The position numbers and the translations under genes were made by a program. From the NCBI GenBank assembly GCA_938036435.1, contig CALHPU010000060.1, forward strand, positions 1 to 64,000: a DNA stretch of 64,000 nt. The letters are read 5' to 3'. Positions within the stretch are counted from its first letter, which is position 1; the number at the start of each line of letters is the position of its first letter. The stretch is from an uncultured Pirellulaceae bacterium. Its GTDB lineage: Bacteria > Planctomycetota > Planctomycetia > Pirellulales > Pirellulaceae. Shown here piece by piece: positions 1 through 8,114 of this stretch. The notes beneath the pieces were generated by a model. It saw only the letters and a program-made list of their open reading frames with translations, made no database searches and was not told the DNA's origin.

Positions 1-1874
1 ACAGCTTTTTTCGAGAATTTCATTAGAGGGATTTCGTCAGCGGCAACGGGACGACTGAAGTAGAAGCCTTGAAATTCGGCGCAGCCGTTGTCTTTGAGGA
101 ACTGCACCTGTTCCAAGGTCTCGACGCCTTCGGCAATTACCTCAAGCCCCAATGTTTCCGCCAGCATGATAATGCTGCTGGCGATTACGCCGTCGTCGCC
201 ATTTGGAATGTCTTTAACAAATTCTCTATCAATTTTAAGTTTGTCCAAAGGGAATTGGTGAAGGTAAGCCAACGAGGAGTATCCAGTGCCAAAATCATCG
301 ATACTTATTCTACAGCCAAGCCGGCTTAGCTGTTTAAGTTTCTCGATGACTTGGTCAACGTTATCGATAAGGATTCTCTCAGTAATTTCTAATTCAATTC
401 TATTCGGGGCGACGTCAAATTCGGTCAATGGCCGAACAACACTTTCCACGAAATCGTCATCAATAAATTGGAGGGCACTGATGTTCACCGAAACGATTTT
501 GTCATGCCCAAGCTTTTTCCACTGAGCCTGCTGGCGACAGACTTCTCGGAGGAGCCACTTGCTGACTTCTACAATTCGTCCTGTGTTCTCAAGCAGCGGA
601 ACGAAGCGAGCCGGTGAGATGACTTCGCTCTCGTGTCGCCATCGAAGCAGTGCTTCGGCCCCAACCATCTTTCCAGAGTTCGCATTGAATTGGGGCTGAT
701 ACTCCAAGTAAAACTCATCACGATCCAGAGCAACGGCCAGCTGGTCATTCATCAGCCGGTTGGCGCTCAAGCGATCTGTCATCTCAGATCGATAGCGAGC
801 AACGTTCTGGTTGTTGCGTTTGGCGTGATACATCGCTGTATCAGCAAATGAAAGAACGTGTTTTCCTGTTTGGGCATGATCTGGGCAAAGCGCGAATCCA
901 ACGCTTGTGCCAAGGGTGAGTTCGATTTCGCTCAAGTGGTATCGTGCAGTAAGGGTTTCAACAATCTCGTGGCCGATAGAGTCAACTTTGGCCACGTCTA
1001 TTATGTTATCGAACATTACGCAAAATTCGTCTCCCCCTAACCTCGCAACACTGGCCCGATCGCCAAAGCTAATTCTCAGGCGTTTTCCAATCTCCACTAA
1101 CAGTTCGTCGCCTGTCGCGTGTCCCAGCGTGTCATTAACCTCCTTGAAGCGGTCCATGTCGATCAAAAACAGTGCGACTTTTTCTTCTTCAGTGGCTCGC
1201 TTGACGCAATCTTCCAGTTCGATTTGAAACTGATACCGGTTGGTTAGTCCCGTCAATGAATCAGTGGTCGCAAGTTGCTCCAGCTCGTTGCTGCGTTTTT
1301 GCAGACTGCTACTAAATTTGACCAATCCTTTAGTTTGGTTTTCATAACTTGTCTCCGCCTGGTGGCAACAGAAGTAGGTGCAGAATGCTGTACCTAGGGA
1401 CAACACTAAGTCGTCGAGGTGACCTCCGATAGTTTCTTGAAAGCCGTATAAGTAGTAAAAGTACGCGAAGAAATAGAGTAGCGTCACCAAAAACCAGTAG
1501 GTGGCCTGACGAATTCCAAAAAGGCACGAGGCAACTAGAATCGAAATGGTGAAGAAGAATCGTGTTGTTGCAAGATCAGGATGAGAGACCGAGACAAAAA
1601 AGAGCCCCGCCCCACTGCAAAGCAAATACAGATTCATGGTGGCTAGGAATTTCTGCTTCTTTCGAAATAAGAATTGAATGCAGAAATAGGAAAGAACCTG
1701 AATCTGGCAGATCGTGGCGGCCGCCTGGTACCCGCGCAACCAGAGATAGACGCAGAAGAAAGCCCATGTCAGGAATATGACATCGACCAGTAGCCATACG
1801 CGCTTCGCACGAAGGTGGTCTTCTTCAACCAAGGAAGTTGAAAAATGATCTAATTGTGGTTTCTGGAACAGCAT
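1..1874 (-). CDS. Membrane GGDEF-EAL cyclic-di-GMP protein (3' end cut by window edge)
   Basis: The leftward reading frame is open from an ATG at 1874 to the left edge, so the C-terminus is missing. Residues about 25-180 are hydrophobic with several membrane segments and no recognised sensor domain. A short helical linker leads into a GGDEF domain with an intact RLGGDEF motif (GGDEF at residues 280-284) and then an EAL domain with GAEALLRW (EAL at 407-409); the EAL domain runs to the edge with the late motif VIAEGVET. By family knowledge such proteins make (GGDEF) and hydrolyse (EAL) cyclic di-GMP and control surface attachment or motility. Both signature motifs are intact, so either activity is possible; which dominates cannot be told. 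No Shine-Dalgarno sequence is obvious before the ATG. The next gene to the right runs the same way but is separated by a terminator and a 438-base gap, so this is probably transcribed on its own. Confidence 0.93.
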   Translation of the reverse strand, partial: MLFQKPQLDHFSTSLVEEDHLRAKRVWLLVDVIFLTWAFFCVYLWLRGYQAAATICQIQVLSYFCIQFLFRKKQKFLATMNLYLLCSGAGLFFVSVSHPDLATTRFFFTISILVASCLFGIRQATYWFLVTLLYFFAYFYYLYGFQETIGGHLDDLVLSLGTAFCTYFCCHQAETSYENQTKGLVKFSSSLQKRSNELEQLATTDSLTGLTNRYQFQIELEDCVKRATEEEKVALFLIDMDRFKEVNDTLGHATGDELLVEIGKRLRISFGDRASVARLGGDEFCVMFDNIIDVAKVDSIGHEIVETLTARYHLSEIELTLGTSVGFALCPDHAQTGKHVLSFADTAMYHAKRNNQNVARYRSEMTDRLSANRLMNDQLAVALDRDEFYLEYQPQFNANSGKMVGAEALLRWRHESEVISPARFVPLLENTGRIVEVSKWLLREVCRQQAQWKKLGHDKIVSVNISALQFIDDDFVESVVRPLTEFDVAPNRIELEITERILIDNVDQVIEKLKQLSRLGCRISIDDFGTGYSSLAYLHQFPLDKLKIDREFVKDIPNGDDGVIASSIIMLAETLGLEVIAEGVETLEQVQFLKDNGCAEFQGFYFSRPVAADEIPLMKFSKKA

Positions 1875-2250
1875 ATCAGTAGCTCGCGGCGCAGCTGCTC
1901 GTCAATGGCAGCCCACCGTCGGCGCTTAGTCGTCTTTCGGATTCCTTCTTCGATCTTGAGGTTAATTTACCGCGCAGTGGGACGCAACGCGCGTTCCTCG
2001 GGCGCAGCCAGATTTCAGTGAGAAGATGTAGCTTTTAAGAGAGTGAAAATGTCCCCGCTCTTCTATAAAAGAGTCAAGGAAATACGATCGACACCTGAAC
2101 GACAACTTTTTAAGGTTTGTGACGATTATCCTGGATCAATGTCATTACTGGCAGGCATGTTTTTGAGCAGTTTTGCAAGATGCGAAATGCTCTGGCGGTG
2201 GGATCGATCTATACGCCGTGGTTCAACCTAGTGCGGGCGCACAAAAGAAA
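1875..2250. other. Non-coding gap with no recognised feature
   Basis: Between the GGDEF-EAL start and the terminator of the PEP-CTERM gene I see no credible gene. The only open frame (2043-2231, plus strand, 62 codons) has no recognisable family or upstream signal. The promoter of the leftward GGDEF-EAL gene should lie here but I cannot place it. Confidence 0.5.
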
Positions 2251-2280
2251 AGCGTCTCGATTCAGGGAAATCGAGACGCT
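2251..2280 (-). terminator. Intrinsic terminator of the PEP-CTERM gene
   Basis: A perfect 12-bp inverted repeat (2251-2262 pairs with 2269-2280) closes a 6-base loop. On the minus strand it lies about 30 bases after the PEP-CTERM stop codon and is followed by a T-rich run (TTTCTTTTGT), the layout of a rho-independent terminator. Confidence 0.85.
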
Positions 2281-2312
2281 TGACTTATCCTCTAAGTTTG
2301 GACTTAGTGCGA

Positions 2313-3041
2313 CTAACGTCGGCGTCGGCGAGTCATGAAGCCAAAGCCAGCCAAACCTAGCAATGCCAATGAGTTTGGCTCCGGAACAACTGAAGGCACC
2401 GTGCTGAACTGCAGGTCGAAGTGGCGTGCCACAACACTTCCTGCTGGACCGCCGCTGTTGTCAAAAGTGACTGTTGGTGTAAGAGCAAAATCAGTAGCAG
2501 CAACCCGGAAGCGGAATGCTCCATTATCAGGCGCAGAGAGAGTGAGATTAGTACCGTTGACGTCGGCGTTCTTGTCGAGATCAGTTCCAGCACCGACTCC
2601 GCCTCCAATGGCTGCTCCTGTGAAACCGTCGAACACGATGGTGTCTCCAGCAGAGTTTGTACCTGAGACGTTCAGTACTGAAAATTCAATCCCATTGAGG
2701 CTACCAAACCCAGTGTCAGTACCTTGGTTGAACGCTCGCGGAGTCGCGCCGTTTGTTCCAGTGCCTCTAAGAGTGAACATCACGGTGTCGTCCAAAGCTC
2801 CGTCCATGTCAAAATCTTGATTGGCGACTGTGAGAATATAGTCGAGTGGGTCTGCCGCCGTCGCAGAACCTGAGGGGGCGTTGCCGCCAACCGAAACGAG
2901 CGTGAAATCAGTGCTGCCAAATGCACCGTTTCCTCGAACATCGAGGGCGGTAATGTTGACGATCCCGGCTTGTGCGCTGGTAGCTAAGCATAAGATTGCG
3001 ATTGAGGCCGCAGCCACAAAATAATGCAGTGTAGATTTCAT
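2313..3041 (-). CDS. PEP-CTERM sorting-domain protein
   Basis: A 242-residue secreted protein. It has an N-terminal signal peptide (residues 1-25, ending SAQA) and a C-terminal sorting tail: VPEPNSLALLGLAGFGF, a VPEP motif plus hydrophobic helix, followed by an arginine cluster. In the known system this tail is recognised by an exosortase, cleaved, and used to route the protein to the cell surface or exopolysaccharide. The middle is rich in Asp, Gly, Thr and Asn, looks like a beta-sandwich, and matches no family I can name. No exosortase gene is in the window. The gene has its own terminator downstream and a 9-bp inverted repeat in its leader, so it is probably monocistronic. Function beyond surface localisation is unknown. 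Confidence 0.9.
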   Translation of the reverse strand: MKSTLHYFVAAASIAILCLATSAQAGIVNITALDVRGNGAFGSTDFTLVSVGGNAPSGSATAADPLDYILTVANQDFDMDGALDDTVMFTLRGTGTNGATPRAFNQGTDTGFGSLNGIEFSVLNVSGTNSAGDTIVFDGFTGAAIGGGVGAGTDLDKNADVNGTNLTLSAPDNGAFRFRVAATDFALTPTVTFDNSGGPAGSVVARHFDLQFSTVPSVVPEPNSLALLGLAGFGFMTRRRRR

Positions 3042-3355
3042 TGTTGTATCGCCTATCGAAAGGTGTTTGGAAGTGACAGTGACTCTCGGTAATATTACAA
3101 CATGCCGAGAGTCCCTAACCGAGAAATGATTGCAGACTAAGTATGAATCAAAATTGTCTGCAATTCAACGTTTACAGTCATGAAAATCAAAATATTGCTA
3201 ACAATTTACCCTGGTTGCCCAAATTTGGTGTTAGGGTGCCATTAGATGAGAATCAGCCAGCAACCAAAAGGCTTGTTGAGAACTGCTGATTCTTAACGGC
3301 GTGCAGGGCACCGTTAGCGTTGCTGTTTTGACTCGAAACGTGCAGCGATAACTGA
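3042..3355. other. Upstream region of the PEP-CTERM gene
   Basis: This 314-base gap holds the leader of the leftward PEP-CTERM gene with one inverted repeat (3081-3113) and the 3' flank of the beta-helix gene. An open frame at 3253-3456 overlaps the 3' end of the beta-helix gene and shows no recognisable family, so I treat it as chance. Confidence 0.5.
3081..3113. promoter_or_regulatory. 9-bp inverted repeat upstream of the PEP-CTERM gene
   Basis: GACTCTCGG (3081-3089) and CCGAGAGTC (3105-3113) are perfect inverted copies around 15 AT-rich bases, ending about 40 bases before the PEP-CTERM start codon. It could be an operator or a hairpin in the 5' leader; the sequence alone does not decide. 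Confidence 0.45.
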
Positions 3356-4567
3356 TCACCGGCTTTCGATCGCACCAATATCAATTCTTCCGTTGGTTCG
3401 ATTTCGTCCGTAGACATCGAGGAAGTAGTGATCGCCAGCGTCGAGGCCGAAATCAATGGCGCGGCTATCTGAAGCGGGTTCGAACGTGCCGGGGATTAAA
3501 TTGGCGTCGCCAACAATGTTGCCTGCAAGCGCTACTTCACGTGTTGGGCCGTCAAACAGATTGAAGTAGAAGAAGGCGCGGTCTGAGTCGAACTGAAACG
3601 CAGCGAATTTTCCGGGGGAGGAAATCAGAATGTTGTTGTAAACATAAACGCGTTCAGACTCCGACACAGTTACCTCTCCACCAAAATCAAAACTATCAAG
3701 ATTGTTCTGGCAGGTATTGTTGCGGATACGAATGTTCTGGCTCAGATAGCAGTGGATGCCTTGTCCGCCATTGTTGAAGCACAGATTGTTTTCAATAACC
3801 GTCAGGCGATTGTAGCGCCTGCCATTGCCGCCGGATTGTTGATTGAAGAAGTCGTCGACAACAATTCCGTTACCATCAGTGGGGCGACCAAATCTTGGAT
3901 TGTCAATCAGATTACGATTGTTGAACGAAGTGTTGTTTCGAATGATGATTCCAAAACGACGGCTATCAGAACCCCGGTACTGGGGTTGATAGACGGAGAT
4001 TCCGCTGTGTTGGTTGCGATCGTAGAATGCGTTTCCGTGGACGATGTTCCACTCGCAGAGGATCCAATCAGATTGGTCAAATCCGATTCCGCCTCCCCGG
4101 CAATCTCGTACTCTGCAATTTCGAACCGTGACGTGATGACAACGGGCGAAATTAATTCCCTTGGTTTGCCCTGTTAGTCCAGCGTTGGTTATGTCGAGCC
4201 CATTGATCTCAATGTAGCTTTGGTCCTGCGTAAAAACGTCACCGAACAATCGGGCGCCCTCTTTACGTTCGGATCGCAACACAATTTCTCTGCCGGGCCG
4301 ACCGCTTTTGCGAATGCGCACTCGTTCGTTGTAGACACCGGCTAAAAGAATGATGGTGTCGCCCGGGGCGGATGCATTGATGGCGTGCTGGATGGTTTTC
4401 CATGGCGTCGCGCGATTTCGAGCTTGTGCACGTGATCTGGCGTTGCTTCCCAAAGGCGAAACGTGAAGCGTGTCTGCTAGACAAGTGGTCGAAGCCAAAA
4501 TTGATAAAGCGGCTACCATCAATAGTTTCGCTACAAAGGCAGGTTGATTCAACGAAGTGCGTGTCAT
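3356..4567 (-). CDS. Secreted right-handed beta-helix protein (pectate-lyase-like fold)
   Basis: 403 residues with a signal peptide (residues 1-31, ending TCLA) and a mature start typical of the DUF1565/NosD class (LHVSPLGSN, then TPWKTIQHAINASAPGDTI). The body shows many NN and N-x-C turns (IRNNTSFNN, IENNLCFNN, IRNNTCQNN) expected of a parallel beta-helix, and ends with a GRIDIGAIE motif common at the end of such proteins. By family the fold usually binds or cleaves acidic or neutral polysaccharides outside the cell, but I see none of the PL6 active-site signature found in the two lyases further right, so the substrate and even the enzymatic nature are open. It is followed by a 181-base gap holding nothing recognisable. 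Confidence 0.8.
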   Translation of the reverse strand: MTRTSLNQPAFVAKLLMVAALSILASTTCLADTLHVSPLGSNARSRAQARNRATPWKTIQHAINASAPGDTIILLAGVYNERVRIRKSGRPGREIVLRSERKEGARLFGDVFTQDQSYIEINGLDITNAGLTGQTKGINFARCHHVTVRNCRVRDCRGGGIGFDQSDWILCEWNIVHGNAFYDRNQHSGISVYQPQYRGSDSRRFGIIIRNNTSFNNRNLIDNPRFGRPTDGNGIVVDDFFNQQSGGNGRRYNRLTVIENNLCFNNGGQGIHCYLSQNIRIRNNTCQNNLDSFDFGGEVTVSESERVYVYNNILISSPGKFAAFQFDSDRAFFYFNLFDGPTREVALAGNIVGDANLIPGTFEPASDSRAIDFGLDAGDHYFLDVYGRNRTNGRIDIGAIESR

Positions 4568-4748
4568 GATGAGCTCGTTTTAAAAAAAGTGTTGCAGCAA
4601 TAAAGAACCTGCATCATACGGTCGTTCCTCAATGTTTCGGGAGAGACAACCGATCCAAAATTGTACCTGCGTGAGAAGATGTGGCAATAATCACACGGTA
4701 GGAAATCGAATTTAGCTAGAGCGGGGTGTTACGTCGCAGCCTCGGCAA

Positions 4749-5852
4749 TTATTGCCCTTTGCGATGCGTTGGCTCGGGTTTCCCGGGGCGGAAAGACTGA
4801 ATGTTCTCAACCGTCAGAGTGATGTTTAGCTCGCCCGAGACTCGATCTGCCACCGAATTTACGATGGCGGACAATTGATCTGGGTTGGCGGCAACCCGCG
4901 CGTTGACCAACAGATCAGCCGACAGCGCTTGGATCTCGCTGGCAAGGCTCAGGTCGGTTTGTGAATCCGAGGCAACTCGGTTTGCGACTGCGGCATTGTC
5001 GAGCGTCTGGCCGAGGACTTTTAAATGAGCGATCTCGCATTCTGCTTGGTCAAGAAGTTCGCCAACCCCTGTAACCAGCTGGACTACCAGCTCGTCCAGC
5101 CAGAACGGTTCCGCGGCACGGGCTTTGATCTGGCAATTCAGCCATCCTAACTCGGCCTCTCCTTGAGCGTAGATGTCGTAGTCCACATCCATCATGGCAT
5201 CGCGTTGGCGGCGTGGTTGTTCTGTGACTGCAACGACCTCCTCAAAATTGAATTCGGTTTTTGCACTGGCGCAGATCGCGGGGACGGTAGGAAAACGTCT
5301 GGCAATTTGGTCCAGCAACGTTTGCTGTTGCTCTTGGGAAAGCTTGTCGGCTTTATTGACGACGATGGCGTCCGCTTCTTCAAGCTGTTTGAGGAAGATG
5401 TATTCGGCTTTGGGTGAGAAGCCCTTTCCCGGAGTATCTGCAAGGATCTTTCGCCCGTGCTCGGGTTTTAACAGCACGACCATCGGACCGACTTCAAAGC
5501 GGTCTCCAAAGATTTCTGCCATGGGTTCGGCGACCGTGGCCACCAAATCGGTGCAGCTGCCAACCGGTTCGGCGATGACGATGTCTGGAAGCTGATTAGG
5601 ATTGGGTGCCAAACCTGAGATGGTCTCGACGAGATCATCGAATTTACAGCAGAAGCAGGCTCCCGGGACCTCACCGACGTCAAAACCTTGAGCGCGTAGC
5701 GTGTGTGTATCGACCAAATCATAAGCTTGATCGTTAGTCACCAGCGCGACGTTTTTGCCTTGGGCGACGTAGTGCGAGGCAAGTTTCCCGATGGTCGTCG
5801 TTTTGCCAGCGCCTAAAAAACCTCCAATCATAAGGAATCGGATCTTCTTCAT
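4749..5852 (-). CDS. CobW/HypB/UreG-type G3E GTPase
   Basis: 367 residues from ATG 5852 (a GTG two codons upstream is an alternative). The N-terminus carries the Walker A P-loop GGFLGAGKTT (residues 10-19), followed by the metal-binding CxCC motif in GACFCC and the guanine-specificity motif NKAD. These identify the G3E family, whose members use GTP hydrolysis to insert metals (Zn, Co, Ni) into target proteins. The C-terminal half is helical and does not show the standard CobW C-terminal domain, so the metal and client are not predictable. It is divergent from the DegT-family gene with about 70-180 bases between, so the two may share a promoter region. No cobalamin, urease or hydrogenase genes are nearby. 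Confidence 0.88.
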   Translation of the reverse strand: MKKIRFLMIGGFLGAGKTTTIGKLASHYVAQGKNVALVTNDQAYDLVDTHTLRAQGFDVGEVPGACFCCKFDDLVETISGLAPNPNQLPDIVIAEPVGSCTDLVATVAEPMAEIFGDRFEVGPMVVLLKPEHGRKILADTPGKGFSPKAEYIFLKQLEEADAIVVNKADKLSQEQQQTLLDQIARRFPTVPAICASAKTEFNFEEVVAVTEQPRRQRDAMMDVDYDIYAQGEAELGWLNCQIKARAAEPFWLDELVVQLVTGVGELLDQAECEIAHLKVLGQTLDNAAVANRVASDSQTDLSLASEIQALSADLLVNARVAANPDQLSAIVNSVADRVSGELNITLTVENIQSFRPGKPEPTHRKGQ

Positions 5853-6032
5853 TTTCACAAATGGTTGTCAGGTGTAGTTAAAGTCAGTCTATTTATGGGA
5901 GAGTATACTGTTTGAACCAGTGGCTAAGTGATCCGATTCGATGCGATTGGATCCGATTCGCGAAATCTTCCTTCGACGTCTTCATGCGTCACAGTTCTTC
6001 GTTCCCCTTCTCACTTCTGCAGTCCAAGTATT

Positions 6033-7166
6033 TTGAACCAGCTACTAAAAATCGAGGGCGGAAGTGCTGCATTTCCTGATGGGCCGCCAGCGTGGCCAGT
6101 TGCCGGTGATGCCATTTTCAAATCTGTTAACGATGCACTGATCAGCGGACAGTGGGGACTGTATGAAGGCGAGTTGCTTGAACAAACTCATTCCGCATTA
6201 CAGAAAATGTGGGGGCTGTCGCACTGCTTGCTGTGTTCCAGTGGGACGGTTGCCGTCGAACTGGCCTTACGCGCCGCCGGTGTCAAAGCCGATGATGAAG
6301 TGATATTAGCGGCCTATGATTTTCCGGGAAACTTTCGCGCGATCGAAGCCATTGGAGCGCGACCGGTGCTGATTGATGTCCTTCCAGGCCGTTGGACAAT
6401 TGATGCCCGGCATTTGAAAATGGCGACGTCCGACAAGACTCGCGCGGTCATCGTGTCGCATCTCCATGGTGAAACGGCCGACATCGAATCGTTGGTTGCC
6501 ATCGCTCATGACGCTAAAATTCAAGTCATTGAGGATGTTTGCCAATCCCCTGGTGCAATGCTCAATGGCCGGATGCTTGGCACGTTCGGTGATGTTGTCA
6601 CCCTCAGTTTCGGTGGCAGCAAGCTCTTATCCGCTGGCCGCGGTGGTGCGGTGTTGTGTGATGATGAATCGTTGCTGCAGCGCGCACGTATTTTCGCCCA
6701 TCGAGGCAACGATGCGTTTCCGTTTTCTCAGATGCAAGCCGCGTTGCTTTTGCCGCAGTTGTCCCAACTTGAAAGTTTCAACCAACGCCGATTGTCGGCA
6801 GTCCAAAGAATTACAGCAGCACTCTCGGAGACAAAGTGGCTGCAATCGCTGGAAGTGGGCAGCCTTCCGGCGGGTAATATTCCAGCGTTCTATAAACTGC
6901 CCATTCGTCTCAAACAAAACGCACCTTACGAACGTGCCGCATACCTAGACGTCGTTGCTCAAGAAGGCATTATGCTTGCCGAGGGGTTTCGCGGGTTCGT
7001 CAAACGCAGTTCCCGACGCTGCCGAAAGGTGGGCGATTTGAAACATTCTCGTTCCGCCGCCGCGATGACAATGTTGTTGCATCACCCAATTTTGCTCTCA
7101 AGCAACTCCGATATCGACCGATTGATCGAAGCGCTCGGGCGTGCGGAGAGGTACGTGATCGGGTAG
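6033..7166 (+). CDS. DegT/DnrJ/EryC1/StrS-family PLP-dependent aminotransferase
   Basis: A PLP-dependent aminotransferase of the sugar/AHBA-synthase fold. The frame is open from a GTG at 5928, but the first 35 residues resemble no family member and the conserved N-terminus (NQLLKIEGGSAAFPDGPP) begins at a TTG at 6033, which I take as the start (377 residues). SSGTVAVELALRAAG is the cofactor phosphate-binding segment and FGGSKLL carries the Schiff-base lysine. By family it transfers an amino group from glutamate or glutamine to a keto-sugar or keto-cyclitol. It ends one base before the CPBP protease start, implying translational coupling. No other nucleotide-sugar genes are near, so the substrate is unknown. 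Confidence 0.85.
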   Translation: MNQLLKIEGGSAAFPDGPPAWPVAGDAIFKSVNDALISGQWGLYEGELLEQTHSALQKMWGLSHCLLCSSGTVAVELALRAAGVKADDEVILAAYDFPGNFRAIEAIGARPVLIDVLPGRWTIDARHLKMATSDKTRAVIVSHLHGETADIESLVAIAHDAKIQVIEDVCQSPGAMLNGRMLGTFGDVVTLSFGGSKLLSAGRGGAVLCDDESLLQRARIFAHRGNDAFPFSQMQAALLLPQLSQLESFNQRRLSAVQRITAALSETKWLQSLEVGSLPAGNIPAFYKLPIRLKQNAPYERAAYLDVVAQEGIMLAEGFRGFVKRSSRRCRKVGDLKHSRSAAAMTMLLHHPILLSSNSDIDRLIEALGRAERYVIG

Positions 7167-7167
7167 G

Positions 7168-7968
7168 ATGAAGAGCCCTCCTACCCTGCCCCGGAAACAA
7201 ATGTCTGCCAAGAAAGAATCTTCAAACCTCGCCGCTATTGCATTCGCAATGTTGTTTCCGACGGTTTTGACGTGGGTGTATTTCGTGTTGATGGCTGACT
7301 GGGCGGCCTCAGCGCAGCAATCGGCCTACGCAGTTTTGAAACTGGTTCAGTTCGGTTTTCCCGCCTATTGGGGCTGGCGTTGGTATCGGGGAACACTCCC
7401 TGCCCTCTTACCCGGAAGGCAGCATCCGGAACTGGCCGAAGCAACAGATCAGGACCATTCAAGGATCCCTGGAACCGGTTGGTTGGTCTCGGTTTGGTTT
7501 GGATTATTCGTAGCAGCGAGCATATTCGCCGGTTATTGGTGTCTGAGCCGAACGGGTTGGATTGAGGCTTCGTTTTTGGAAACTGTCCGCCAGAAAGTTT
7601 CGGGGATGAACCTCAATACTCCCTTGCGATTTGCCGCGTTGGGTGTGTTCTACTCGTTGATTCACAGCTTTTTAGAGGAATACTATTGGCGTTGGTTTGT
7701 GTTTGTGAGGCTAAGAGATTATTTAAGTGATGGCCAAGCGATGCTCCTGTCGAGTCTTGGGTTTATGGCTCATCACGTGATTCTGCTGGCGACCTTCTTT
7801 GGCTTAGGCTCGCCATTAACTTGGTTATTTTCGGCAGGCGTCGCGTTTGGCGGGTGTGTTTGGGCGTGGCTTTACCGTCATACAGGAAATTTGCTCCATC
7901 CATGGATCAGCCACCTGATCGTTGACGCAGCACTGTTCACGTTGGGGTATTTCCTTGTGTTTGGTTGA
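7168..7968 (+). CDS. CPBP-family (CAAX-protease-like) integral membrane metalloprotease
   Basis: 266 residues with about seven hydrophobic segments. The CPBP/ABI signature is present: FLEEYYWRWF (EExxxR motif) followed about 35 residues later by AHHVILL, and a third motif region near HPWISHLIVD. The glutamates and histidines are the predicted metal ligands and catalytic residues. In bacteria these intramembrane proteases are linked to peptide maturation, bacteriocin self-immunity or stress. Its start overlaps the end of the aminotransferase by spacing of a single base, so the two are very likely an operon; an ATG at 7201 is a possible alternative start. ftsH starts 146 bases downstream and may have its own promoter. 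Confidence 0.85.
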   Translation: MKSPPTLPRKQMSAKKESSNLAAIAFAMLFPTVLTWVYFVLMADWAASAQQSAYAVLKLVQFGFPAYWGWRWYRGTLPALLPGRQHPELAEATDQDHSRIPGTGWLVSVWFGLFVAASIFAGYWCLSRTGWIEASFLETVRQKVSGMNLNTPLRFAALGVFYSLIHSFLEEYYWRWFVFVRLRDYLSDGQAMLLSSLGFMAHHVILLATFFGLGSPLTWLFSAGVAFGGCVWAWLYRHTGNLLHPWISHLIVDAALFTLGYFLVFG

Positions 7969-8114
7969 ATTAGCAAGCTCCGCTAGGCGACATTATCAAA
8001 ACCGTGAAAGTGGTCTACAATGTCCTTCTGCGGGTGAATTTAGGATGAAAGAATTACCGAGCCCAAATAGGAATGCACTCGTTTGGGGCTCGCCAGAATA
8101 TTTTGTGGGAATCA

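Noticed and set aside
2043-2231. 62-codon open frame in the first gap
   Set aside because: No family resemblance, start signal or coupling with neighbours.
2335-2820. 161-codon open frame on the plus strand
   Set aside because: Antisense to the PEP-CTERM gene, which has a signal peptide and sorting tail.
5928-6032. N-terminal 35 residues of the DegT-family protein from GTG 5928
   Set aside because: Ser/Pro-rich and unlike the family; the conserved N-terminus starts at TTG 6033. Kept as a possible alternative.
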